DNA from: Watersipora subatra
Taxonomy: Eukaryota; Bryozoa; Gymnolaemata; Cheilostomatida; Watersiporidae
Reading direction: 5' to 3'
Assembly: GCF_963576615.1 (NCBI RefSeq)
Contig: NC_088711.1
Location: 24,894,182 to 24,958,181 of the forward strand
Length of the DNA: 64,000 bases
The position numbers and the translations under genes were made by a program. Of the stretch, positions 1 to 10,631 are shown piece after piece. The notes beneath the pieces were generated by a model. The model was not told the origin of the DNA. It did not search any database and worked only from the letters and a program-made list of their open reading frames with translations. Each line of letters begins with the position of its first letter. Position 1 is the stretch's first letter.

Positions 1-556
1 CCTAATGGCCAGCCAGCTATGACAAGCACTCCAGGTGACTGCAGCAGTTAGATTAATCTATGTGAAGCATGTCATTCATTGTATCAGCTGTAAGATGATT
101 AGCTTTTTATTTGTTTAAAATTGACCCATTCTTTTAAGAAGAGGCTATGATGAACCTCTGTTGTCCGAGTTGCAAAAGCTTTCATCTAGCGTAAGCAGCG
201 CCACTCAGACTTATTATAGAATGTATCTCTCTCAGCATGGTCGTGGTTACAAGATATTAACACATGATGCGCACATGGAGCTGCTGTATCAAATGTTCCC
301 TATAAATTCCTATCTTATGACAGCGAGTTACTGTCACGTATTAGACAGAGCTGGCATTTTATGTGACAAGCGCTCGTGAAATAGGAAGACTCTTTCTTTC
401 CACGTTTATTTGAGCGCTAATCAAATTACTTTTTGGGAAATTCTTGCAAGTGTTTGTTTAGTATTAGGAGCTGGTCTGGCAGTGGAAATAATTAACTAAA
501 TACTAGAGACGTTTATAGAGCAGTGAGACAGATCCGCAATGTCAGGTGTTTTGCAG
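1..556. other. upstream/intronic sequence, no gene recognised
   Basis: There is no convincing exon here. A 72-codon open stretch at 161-379 has no recognisable domain and no paired splice sites that match the phase of the liprin-beta exons downstream. The region is most likely intron of the liprin-beta gene, whose 5' half lies to the left of the window. Confidence 0.4.
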
Positions 557-3500
557 TCTCAGGAGGACAGAGTAAATATCCTGGTACAGAGATCTCTGCT
601 ATCACATCTACTCCCACACCAAGCAATAGCACTGTAAAAAGGTCGAACAGTTATGATGCCGGCAGGTTTCACAAAGTTATCATCGAAGACAAGCCGGTAA
701 TTTTGCTATTTATTTTTCTTGAGGTATTTGGTCAGTAAAGCCTGGTTCCCATAAACGCCGCAAGCCCCGGCGACAGCACCCAAGGGCTATCAGCGGTGAA
801 ATGTGAACCTATGCGCCGAGTATCGCGGGTAGTTGCCGGAGGTCAAAGCAAGAGGTCAGCGCTGTTCAACTTCGGCAAAGAGCCGCAGGCAAAGCTTTCC
901 CAAAATGCACTGTACAGGTGAAGGTCAGCACTTTCGAAACGGTATGACTAGCGGCCATTTTTACGCGATCACTAGCGACGCAGCTTTATGTGAACATTAG
1001 CCACCGAGCCTAGCGCCGCAAGTGTTTTGCTGTGTGAGATTATCGCTGGGGTCTCGCATTCGATATGGGAACCAGGCCTTATCCAGAAATCTATGCATGC
1101 GTTACCTACATATATATTAGCATGAGTTTTCTCAGTTGTCATCTGTAATCGGTGTGTCGCTTATCTAATCCATCACTTGTCAAGAGTTGGCTCACAGTCC
1201 ATAATTATGCTTGTGAAGTTTGGAGCGTCTGACTTACAGCTAGCAAGGACTCCGGGGACAATAAGGAAGGTGAGTGCGAACAGAACAGTGATAGCGGATG
1301 CCCCGGAGGCATGCAATGGAAACGCTGAAGCGGAGGCTTCTACTGACGAAGACGACGCCCACAAGGAAGACCATAAGAAAAAGAAGGCTGGCATCAGGAA
1401 GTTCTTTGCCAAGTGAGTGATAATCTGATTGCTTGTTGCTGCATGGCTTCTTCTTTTCTCACACAGTTAAATGTTAAGGTTGATTGAAGGCCAGACACGT
1501 TTATTACAGTCCTTGAGTTTTTCAGCTCACTGATTTCAGGGGTTATTTAAGAGTCAAGTGCTTTCTTACTTGCTCTTGCACTTTGTCTCTGTACTCTTGT
1601 GTCTCTGTACTCTCGTGTCTCTGTACTCTCGTGTCTTTGCACTCTCGTGTCTCTTCACTCTCGTGTCTCTGTACTCTCGTGTCTCTGTACTCTCGTGTCT
1701 CTGTACTCTCGTGTATTTGTACTCTCGTGTATTTGTACTCTCCTGTCTCTGTACTCTCCTGTCTCTGTACTCTCCTGTCTCTGTACTCTCCTGTCTCTGT
1801 ACTCTCGTGTCTCTGTACTCTCGTGTCTCTGTACTCTCGTGTCTCTGTCCTCTCGTGTATCTGTACTCTCGTGTGTCTGTACTCTCGTGTGTCTGTACTC
1901 TCATGTGTCTGTACTCTCATGTGTCTGTACTCGTGATTAAGACTGTGTCTGTATAAGATCGTAAGACCTGTGTTTAAGACTGCTCATATGTTTATATTCT
2001 GTCGCTAACCATTTTAAGGATATGCGACTTTTTTTCTTAAGTAACATGTATTCTTTTTTACGTTTTATCTTTTTTTATTATTCCTCAATTTATTAAATCA
2101 TGTCTGTTAAAGGTTAACTGACAGAATTTTAAAATTACATCTATTTATGCCATTATAATCTTGAAATTTCATTTTCAGAAATGATTTTGATGGTAGAAGA
2201 ACAAAAAACTGTATTGGAGACAAAAACACTCAGCGCTCAAGCGCTGGAAGCGCTCAGCTTTGACATGAGGCCATTTTGTTGGCCAAAGCACATTGACATA
2301 TAAATTAGGATGTCAGTGCCGATGATTAACCGATGTAAAACAAAAATGCTTTCGTTGGCCGCTATTCTAATGTACTTTCTATGACCCAACATGGCAGATA
2401 ATTATAATGCAAGGTCGAAGCAGATGCCGTAAAAATGTACTGAAAAAGTCTACGCTGTACTTATACGTCTCGCATTAATTTTTGACTATTCATTATAGAA
2501 TCACACCAATTGGCTTGTACATATATTTTGTGGTGTATGCAAGCAAGAAATTCTTTTTCCACATAATAGGGAAATTTACAAAATTGTCCATGAAAATTAG
2601 CTATTCTCTGAGGTGATCTGTGTAAAACCTATTAACGCATGCATTGCTTTCATAAATAAGAATTTTGAATGCCAGTTTTAAATAATCTCCTTCAAAAAAT
2701 GAGGAATTTTACTACAATTATATAGCGTCACAACTGTTTCTGGACAATATTTTGCAAAAATCATGAATATTTTTGTTCATTTTCACAACTTGGAAATTTT
2801 GATAAAACCTAGTTATTCGGTTGCAATTATACAAAAGCATCACTCAAACAACAGACTGTAATGTTGTCTGCTACTGTTAATGCAATAAAATTTGTGCAGT
2901 CAGTTAACCTTTTAGCTGTGCAAACGTTATATGTACGTTTCTATTCAATGTTAAGCTGTTACATAATAACATGATTATCTCTTCTTTTTCACTGTACATG
3001 TGATTACTCATAGTTACTGACTTCCTATCATTCTCTCCTGTTGTCATCACTCCCTCTTTCTAAGTATCTCTATGTTTTTGTCTCTTCTCTCTCTCTATTA
3101 TATATATATATATATAGATATATATATATATATCTATATACACATCTTCCGCTTGTATCAGACTCAAGAGAAGTTCTTCTCAGGAAGCGCTCGATGAAAT
3201 GGCTGGAACTAACAATGCATTTAAGAGAGGAGGTACGAGAGCCACCGCTGGTCCGAGGCTTGGCTGGGGATCTCATAGTCGTAGCACAGGTCAACGTACG
3301 CAAGGGGTGGAGGAGCCACGAACTCCCTTTCATCAATGGGACTGCGAGGAGGTACCAGAGCTATTATACTGCATATCTATGTCATCGTTTGTGTCTAGCC
3401 AAGTGTATGTACACGCAATTTTAGGTTACTCGATAAAATGTCTATCTTAGTCTGAAAAGTGAATCAAATATGCACATGACAATCTATGGCTGTAGTCTGA

Positions 3501-6500
3501 GTGCACATGCTATTGGCAGTGGCCCTGGTTGAGCTTATTTCCTTGAGTGGTATCTGAATGATCACAGAAGAGTAATTGCCTTCCCTTTCTAAGTACAAAT
3601 GTTTTGCTAAATTTCAGGTTGCACGGTGGCTAAACAACATGGGACTGAGTCTTTACTCAGCAGAATGCCGAAGATGGAACCGCACGGGTAAACAACTCCT
3701 GGAGGCAAACCACCAGGAAGTAGACAAAGAACTTAGAATACATAATCCTCTGCACAGAAAGAAGTTACATCTGGCATTGGAAGGTTGGTTCTAGTGCAAG
3801 AGAAAATGGTTAATTTTTCTGGCTTTGGGTCGAGAGTTGTCTGTCACTGCGTTGCAATCAGTCTGTACATGCTACATTTAGCCTTGGCTCCAGAAATTGT
3901 AGTTTTCTATCTAACTATTGATGTTTAAGTGTCATATGTAAGTCTAAAATGTTTAAGTTTGCTTCCATCTCCAGGTTTGAGAGTCGTACTGTGGAAAACT
4001 GACACATTTACTCAAGTAGTTCTAATAATTTTCTGTATAAGCATAATTAGTAGCCAGTGCATGAGAAAGTTTAGCCAGTAGCATGTACTAAGAGTAGGCA
4101 CTGACAAAATGAAAATATCCAATTTGCTTTAAAGATCATGAAAAAAGTCATAAACTCATATCATTTTGGTGTAGGCTGGTAGTCGCGTCGTTTACAATTA
4201 GCTTTCAAATCTGTAGCGGAGAGAAGCGGCAGCAGAAAAGACAAGCTGCTTTACAATCTCCAAACTGATTGGGTGTCCAAATGGTTGGATGACATCGGAC
4301 TACCTCAGTACAAAGATCAGTTCTTTCAGGCACGAGTTGACTCTCGGATGCTCAACTATATTACTGTGGTATGTACTAGGCTACTTCCAGTTACTTACTA
4401 ACAGCAGTAAGTATCTCTTTTTATACTGATGATTTGTGACAAACACATCGCGTCACAAACACACCCCGTCACAAACGCACTGCCTCACAAACACACTGCA
4501 TCACAAACACACTGCATCACAAATGCATTGCGTCACAAACACACTGCATCACAAACACACTGCTTCACAAATGCATTGCGTCACAAACACACTGCGTCAC
4601 AAATGCATTGCGTCACAAACACACTGCGTCACAAATGCATTGCGTCACAAACACACTGCGTCACAAATGCATTGCATCACAAACACACTGCGTCACAAAC
4701 ACTGCGTCACAAACACACTGCGTCACAAACACACTGCGCCATTTAAATATTACAGCATGTTTGAGTTTTTAAACAAAATCTAGAAGTATGTATGTTTATG
4801 GATATTTCAGGTTCTACACTGTATTACATGAAATGTACTGTAATAAAAAGACAACTACAGAATAAAGATTTGTTATTTGCAGTTTCGTCTGTGCCATCCT
4901 TGTTATTTTACCCTTAGACTCCATTAAAATACATGTAATGCTTACAGGCCAATTAGGTAAATTGGGTTGAATGTATACATTGATAAGTTTTGTCTTTGAC
5001 AACTTTGGTTAAAGATGTTTGCTCCCAACTGTGTTGATGGAAGGCTACCAGATGTCTATTTGTAGCATACACGGAGGCTGGCCGGAAATTAACCAGCTTT
5101 TACCCTATAATTAGATAACATTCCAATGCTGTTATTCTGATAGGAGGACTTGCTCTACATGAAAATCACCAACGCTATCCATCATTCAAGTATCAGACGG
5201 GGTATCGAAGTCCTGCGCAAGCAAAATTTCAACTTGTCGGCATTAAAGAGACGTCCCGTCGCTGGCAGTACTAGCTCAGATACACAAACTAACTCAGCAT
5301 CTGTAGAGGACGTGATGCTATGGACCAACCACCGAGTGATGGAATGGCTGCGTTCTGTAGACCTCAGTGAATATGCAGCCAACCTTAGAGGCAGCGGTGT
5401 GCATGGAGCTCTCATTGTAAGTTCCTCATTTCCGAGCGAGTGCTGAGACATTTTATTCAAGTGTTAAACTTGATGAATTGAAAAAAAACTTTTTTTAGAG
5501 TGAATTATTTTATATTCATGCATTGGTTGGTCTTAATCAAATCTCCTTGCTGCTATTAAAAATATTTGGTTTTCAAGCTTACTGTGATATGAGTACAATT
5601 TGAAGGTATTGGAACCCAAATTCACGGTAGAGCACCTTGCCTCTATACTCAACATACCAGCTAGTAAAACTCTTTTGCGTCGACACCTTACCGCACACTT
5701 TATCAACCTCATCACCAAAGAGCTGCAAGACCAAAAGACTGAGGCGGAACATGGTCTCCGTCTTGAACTCAACACGAAAATCAAACCAAAGAAAAATATT
5801 TTCAAAAAAGGTAAAGTGCAAGTATTTTATACCGGCTGTTTCATTTTGTACCTTTGAAATGTTGAAAAGTTTCATATGTCATATGTTATGTTTCTTCATA
5901 TAAGCTAATGTGAGCCAGAACTGTGCGTTTGGTAGGAATGCATGAGCCAGCCCATTTAATAGATCCCATGGGAATTTAGATAAAGAAAGTGGCACATTTC
6001 ATGATAGCTATTGCCACTATTGCCTCGCAATTGCCTTGCCCTATTGCAATTTTCAGCTTGTATTGACACAAGTTCTATAGATATTAGGTGCAAATTGATT
6101 TTGTAAATATGGACAGACGACTCCTAAGCATTACTTTAAAATTCTTCGCGGTGTTTTTGATAATTTTCTTTATAGGCGAAATCAGTATCCAGCCTACCAT
6201 GAAGTTCAACCAGCACCATGTACTAAAAGTAGGCATTGATTAAATAAAAATATAATCCCTATTGATTAAAAAAAACAAAGTTGTTAGGAAAATCACGTTA
6301 GGGTGGTCGCATTCGTTATAGTTAATTTGCAATCTGTAGCGGAGAGAGCAGCAGTAAAAAAGACAAGTTGCTTAATTATGTAGGAGTAAATGATGCAGGA
6401 GATGTCTGCCTTTTCATGTCATTTACATTCATTGCTTTTCATTGTCTTAAAATCACAAATTTTTAGGCCGCATACCTACTACAGACTATCTCTGCCCTCT

Positions 6501-6609
6501 TGACCTTGAGCCGATAGATGCTAGAGCAGAGGACAAACGCATCAAGGAAGCTGTTGCAATGTACAAACAGGAACTTAACAAAACTGAAAAGCCAGATCGC
6601 CAAGTCTGA
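557..6609 (+). CDS. PPFIBP: liprin-beta (PPFIBP family) gene, 3' half with three SAM domains
   Basis: Liprin-beta is a cytoplasmic scaffold that partners liprin-alpha at adhesion sites and synapses through C-terminal SAM domains. Exons, all GT-AG and phase-consistent: 557-696 (candidate), 1198-1412 (likely), 3162-3351, 3618-3783, 4217-4368, 5144-5416, 5606-5810 and 6467-6609. The first two encode a Ser/Thr-rich, then acidic and lysine-rich linker. The linker runs into the family signature FKRGGTRATAGPRLGW at 3220-3270. SAM1 (VARWLNNMGLSLYSAE, ending LHRKKLHLALE) spans 3618-3783. SAM2 (WVSKWLDDIGLPQYKDQF) spans 4217 to about 5250. SAM3 (WTNHRVMEWLRSVDLSEYA, NIPASKTLLRRHLTAHF) spans about 5315-5810. 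The last exon is a short tail ending in TGA. The coiled-coil N-terminus is outside the window. The match to vertebrate liprin-beta C-termini is from memory but extends over hundreds of residues. The 557-696 exon rests only on an open frame and matching phases. Confidence 0.93.
736..1081. mobile_element. MITE with 18-bp terminal inverted repeats in a liprin-beta intron
   Basis: The ends TAAAGCCTGGTTCCCATA (736-753) and TATGGGAACCAGGCCTTA (1064-1081) are inverted repeats with one mismatch. The outermost TA on each side is consistent with a TA target duplication, which would place it in the Tc1/mariner or a related TA-targeting group; that assignment is an inference. The interior is much more GC-rich than the surrounding intron and has no open frame, so the element is non-autonomous. 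Confidence 0.8.
1586..1935 (+). repeat. 16-bp minisatellite
   Basis: About 21 tandem copies of a 16-bp unit (TCTCTGTACTCTCGTG and variants with CCTG or TATT substitutions) lie in the intron between the 1198-1412 and 3162-3351 liprin-beta exons. Long open frames on both strands here are artefacts of the repeat. Confidence 0.95.
3097..3140 (+). repeat. TA-rich microsatellite before a liprin-beta exon
   Basis: An interrupted (TA)n run with TAGATA/TATCTA interruptions ends about 20 bases before the AG of the 3162 exon. It takes the place of most of the usual polypyrimidine tract. A short pyrimidine run (CTTCTCTCTCTCT) lies just upstream of it. Confidence 0.85.
4434..4740 (+). repeat. 16-bp minisatellite in liprin-beta intron
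   Basis: About 19 copies of a 16-bp unit (GCGTCACAAACACACT / GCATCACAAATGCATT) lie directly after the exon ending at 4368. Two sub-types alternate, suggesting a 32-bp higher-order period in the middle. The open frames inside are artefacts of the repeat. Confidence 0.95.
6160..6376 (+). other. decayed duplicate of a liprin-beta intron/SAM2-exon junction
   Basis: This stretch of the last intron resembles 4020-4250, the end of the intron plus the first 35 or so bases of the SAM2 exon. Shared landmarks in the same order are GATAATTTTCTTTATA, AGTAGGCA followed by TGA..AAAATG-like sequence, and CAATCTGTAGCGGAGAGA with GACAAG shortly after. The acceptor TCTGTAG and the start of the exon are still recognisable, but the copied frame quickly reaches stops and the SAM core is absent. 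It is best read as an old partial tandem duplication, which could act as a decoy acceptor. Confidence 0.75.
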
Positions 6610-7086
6610 TGACTGATCATATTGTTGACATTTTAAATGTAGAGTCTTTAGATTTTTACCCTTACATCATCTTGTACAAAATACGATAGTCTACATTTTA
6701 CAAGCTAATATTACTGTACAATGTACAATGTATATGTTTTATCACATAATGCCCACACATGTTTCTGTTTCAACATGATCTATAGGTTTTAGACCTAACA
6801 ATGGTAAATTAGTGCACTGTATAATCTCTATACAAATGACAGTGTTTGGACTTTGTTATCCTCGTGTGAGCTAATAGAAGTGCATTTCCCTAGTGACTGC
6901 ACATGGTAGTTATCTGCTCCTAATTTCTCTCTACTGACTAGCAATCCCTGCTAAATACAGTTTTTCTGAACATACATGTATATCAACGTAGTCACTCATC
7001 CAAGTTTGAATGAACATATAGTTTTTTAAGTTTATATACCCAACCAATCAGCAATCTGTAATACAGTTTGTGATGCAAATAATAAT

Positions 7087-7092
7087 AATAAA
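7087..7092 (+). terminator. candidate poly(A) signal of liprin-beta
   Basis: AATAAA lies about 480 bases after the TGA at 6609 and is the first canonical hexamer noticed in the 3' flank. Confidence 0.5.
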
Positions 7093-7220
7093 CATACACG
7101 ATACATTTATAAAAAAAATATTGTTATTATTGCCTAAAATTGAAAAAAATTAATTCCTCGGATTATCGATAGCTAGACAGCGTGCATAATAAGTGCTAGG
7201 CACACTTACTCATGCTGAAA

Positions 7221-10200
7221 TTATCGTAAGCCAACATCTTCATAGGCGCTATAGTCTACATCACAGATGGAAGAGGGTTGGGTGGAAAAAGGGTGGGTGG
7301 AAGAGGGGTGGGTGGAAGAGGGGTGGGTAAACGGATGATCAACAGAACCCCTTCCATCAATATTTATTGAAGGAGCCAAGTTGAACTCTAGCATCGATTT
7401 GTTGAGTGCATAGCCTGCTGCATCTAGATGTCTGTGGATGCTTCCTGTAACAAGCCATATAGGTAACGTACAGTTGTTGAAAGAAAGTTAATTTCAGCTA
7501 GGTATAAGTATTGCATGCTATTAATAATAACAGCTATTAGTAGGCTGGTTGAGTGCGAGTGAATCAGTACGTATGATGTGAGATTAAATAATCCTTCAAG
7601 TTATATGGCTAAAAATTTCCTGTTTTTATTTGGGAGACCGAGTAATTGGTCAGCAACTTTACCTGCAAGCTGTTGGAGGCATATGACATGTTAGATACAT
7701 AGCTAACTTGTTTGTGATGTGCAAGCTATGTTTACGTGTGAACTCGTGGACTGATGGGTGTCTATGACAGGCAAGGTATATAGTAAGCTTGCTTGCAGCC
7801 TGCGGATGTCTGTGGCACGCAAGATGTATAGAAAATTTACCTGCAGCCTGCGAATGGCTATGGCACGCAAGGTGTATTGCAAATTTACCTGCAGCCTGCG
7901 GGTGTCTATGGTACGCAAGGTGTTTAGCAAATTTACCTGCAAGTCAGTGGATGTCTACACCAACCATGTCGCATAGTAAATTCACCTGCGAGCCAGTAGA
8001 TGTCTATGGCAAGCAAGGTGTATAGTAAATTTACCTGCGAGCCAGTGGATGTCTATGGCATGCAAGCTGCATATGAGGTATTCTATCTTTGCATTTCGGC
8101 CTAGAGTGAGTTTCCAATCCATAAGGCAGGTCCAGATGCGGTCAGGCGTATTTCGATATCTCTTCTTTAATTTGCCGATTTCCTCATCAAAGTCCTTGTC
8201 GGCATAGATCTGTTAATATTTATAAAGAATCATAATTTTTTTTAGACTAGTCAATGAGCTTATAAGAGGCCGGATCAGTAATTTGTTTGAGTCGGAAATT
8301 ACCAATTGTAAATTTATTGATCTTTGTTAAGTAAAATAATGCTTTTTATTGAGTAGATTAAAAATCACTTAGGAATGACCGTAGAGTGTGGCAGCAGTGA
8401 GAAGCACCTGAACGACCTGCTACCAGCTCGAGACCAACGATTTTCATTGCTAATCATAAATTTAATAAAGATAAGTACATAACAACACCAAATAGAAGCT
8501 CACACGAGAGAACAGACCGTATTTGATTGCTTATGACTGCACAATTAGAGAGATGATACATATATCTGGCGTATACACGTATATCTACATGTATATCTAC
8601 ACGTATATCTACATGTATAGCGAATGTAACGCATGTTACCAATATATTATATTAAAATTTTTTTACCCAAATGAAGTGGATATGAAAGACTTAGCGCACT
8701 TAACTGCACTTGACCATGCATATGATTATCTATTGTCTGCAGGTCACACACTCTGGACATACAAGTAGCCTACATTTACTATAATCGCCATAAATAATGT
8801 AGATTTACATAGCAAAACAACCCATAGCAAAATCAACACTCAGATATCAAAGGAGGCCAGCATTATCAATCTCACTGCATGCAGCCTGCACAATGAGTGT
8901 GACTTTTGAAAGTTCCCACAGAGATTAATGTAAACTAGTTGCAGAATCGTACATTGTTGTGAACAACTGAGATTTGAAAATGAGTGCTCTCGAATCCAGG
9001 TGTCTGTAGGAAATCTTAGCATAGGCTGTGTGAACCCATTAGAGTTTACAAAAAGAGAAAACACTAATTTTTTTTATTTTATATATGTGTAACACTATAA
9101 CACATCTGGCTGAGAAAGTTCGAAAAATTTAGAGAGCGGTGACCAATAGAAGTTTTATTCAAGTTTTACCTTTTACATTGAGTATGTAGGAATCTTATCA
9201 TTAGGCAGGTTAAAAAAGCAAGAATATGTGAGAATACATGTATGCGAGATTACCAAAAGATTGTGACGAGCCCACTAGTTATCAACTTTAGAGGGTATCC
9301 AAATCAACACCTATCCTAATAACCATAGATAGACAGATCATCTATCCTAATATAGATCTATCCTAATAAACATGTATCGTAATAAACATGTATCCTAATA
9401 AACATGTATCCTAATAAACATGTATCCTAATAAACAAGTATCCTAATAAATATCTATTCTAATAAACATGTAACTTAGTAAATATCTATCCTAACAAATA
9501 TCTATCCTAATAAACATCTATTGTAATAAACATCTATCTTCATATCCTAATATTATGTACACTTATAAGTCATATGGTGTTTTTCTAAATTTAATAATTC
9601 TCTCAAAATTTAATTTGGATTCTAAAGATAGAAAATGAGGTTTTGGACATTGTGTTGCATAAGCTATTAGACAAAAGACACAAAATATAATAATCAGCGT
9701 TCAAGCTTCAAAATAATAACAAATATAAAAATTATAAAATGGTTGTTAGTTATTAGCAGCAATCTCCTGCTGATACCAAACTGATAAATTAGCAGCAATC
9801 TCCTGCTGATACCAAACTGATAAATTAGCAGCAATCTCCTGCTGATACCAAACTGATAAATTAGCAGCAATCTCCTGCTGATACCAAACTGATAAATTAG
9901 CAGCAATCTCCTGCTGATACCAAACTGATAAATTAGCAGCAATCTCCTGCTGATACCAAACTGATAAATTAGCAGCAATCTCCTGCATGAACAGGTAGCT
10001 GTTTATCAGCCGTTAACGGAAAAGCACCTGCCTTTACTGAACTACTATTATGGATTAGGTTAGCATTAGGAACAAGTACCTGCATTTCCTTGGCTAGCTG
10101 TATCCACTTAGTAGGACCTATAAGATGTGCCACCATACTGAAAGATTGTCGTATCGCTGAAGTCTCCTCTAAAATACACAAAAATGATGGTAAGGGGCCT

Positions 10201-10631
10201 GTCACAGTTTTAAAGTCAATTAAAATGATTTGAAGCTTGAGGTCTAAGGCTATAAAAAGTTTTTTGACTACATAGTACATACATAGCAGGTGAGAATAAC
10301 AACTACAGTAATTACAAAAAGTAAACTGTTACCTACTGCATGTGAATCTGATTGGCCTGGCAACTAAAGCAAATTATCTCCTAAGAAAAGTGGTAAATGC
10401 ATAGACTGCTTTAAAGTTTCTAGGATGTTATCTTTAGCTAGTTTGTTATTTCAAATACCTACATGTATGTTAAATGTGCTTACCCATCAGGGAGAATAGA
10501 TCAGAACCGTCTCTGCTCAGCTTTGGTGACCAGATGATCGCCTGCAGAGGACATCCACGCCAAATATACAAATCGCTCGTACTCGTTGGCACCCTTATGC
10601 GACGGTCTGTCTTGTCATAGAATGCTTCTAG
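7221..10631 (-). CDS. Death-domain protein, 3' exons
   Basis: Four minus-strand exons have GT-AG sites and matching phases: 10631-10484, 10168-10080, 8209-8035 and 7444-7221, ending in TAA. The first encodes LEAFYDKTDRRIRVPTSTSD and onward to DLFSLMG. The second holds the front half of a Death domain (SMVAHLIGPTKWIQLAKEMQ). The third holds the back half: KLKKRYRNTPDRIWTCLMDW, then a helix with EYLICSLHAIDIHWLAG. The last exon is a tail with in-frame Ser-Thr-His-Pro repeats. Death domains are six-helix homotypic interaction modules of apoptosis and innate-immune signalling, and the conserved W..LA and CL..W positions are present. Which adaptor or receptor family this belongs to is not clear. 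Upstream exons were not identified; open stretches at about 10,690-10,905 and 11,825-11,965 are weak candidates. The gene converges on liprin-beta. Confidence 0.78.
7260..7330 (-). repeat. coding 15-bp-type repeat in the last exon of the Death-domain gene
   Basis: Four near-copies of a 14-15-bp unit (GGGTGGGTGGAAGAG on the plus strand) lie within the last coding exon. They are read on the minus strand as repeated S-T-H-P-S blocks in frame with the TAA at 7221-7223. Confidence 0.8.
7740..8070 (-). repeat. 48/49-bp minisatellite built from a splice donor junction
   Basis: About six units of 48-49 bp span the 3' edge of the Death-domain exon and the start of the next intron. On the minus strand each unit contains the exon end (CATCCACTGGCTCGCAG or a variant) followed by GTAAATTT. 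Donor-like GCAG|GTAAATTT sites recur near 8035, 7932, 7884 and 7836, with GCAG|GTGAATTT near 7985. The outermost copy at 8035 is taken as the functional donor because its phase (+1) fits the following exon at 7444. Confidence 0.85.
9352..9540 (+). repeat. 16-bp minisatellite, degenerate
   Basis: About 11 degenerate copies of CCTAATAAACATGTAT lie in the Death-domain gene intron between 8209 and 10080. This is the third array in the window with a 16-bp period, although the three unit sequences are unrelated. Confidence 0.9.
9753..9985 (+). repeat. 36-bp minisatellite
   Basis: About 6.4 nearly identical copies of a 36-bp unit starting AGCAGCAATCTCCTGCTGAT lie in the same intron as the 9352 array. 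The very low divergence suggests recent expansion. Open frames across it are artefacts. Confidence 0.95.

Noticed and set aside
161-379. 72-codon open frame near the left edge
   Set aside because: No domain, no splice sites in matching phase, and composition like the surrounding intron.
1543-1956. Several overlapping 110-130-codon open frames on both strands
   Set aside because: They are all products of the 16-bp tandem repeat, whose sequence lacks stops in most frames.
4429-4783. Two His/Thr-rich open frames
   Set aside because: Minisatellite artefact inside a liprin-beta intron.
7740-8070. Possible CRISPR-like array
   Set aside because: The units are head-to-tail without unique spacers, and the genome is eukaryotic.
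9694-9988. Repeat proteins LLLIYQFGISRR and IAANLSVWYQQE
   Set aside because: Artefacts of the 36-bp minisatellite.
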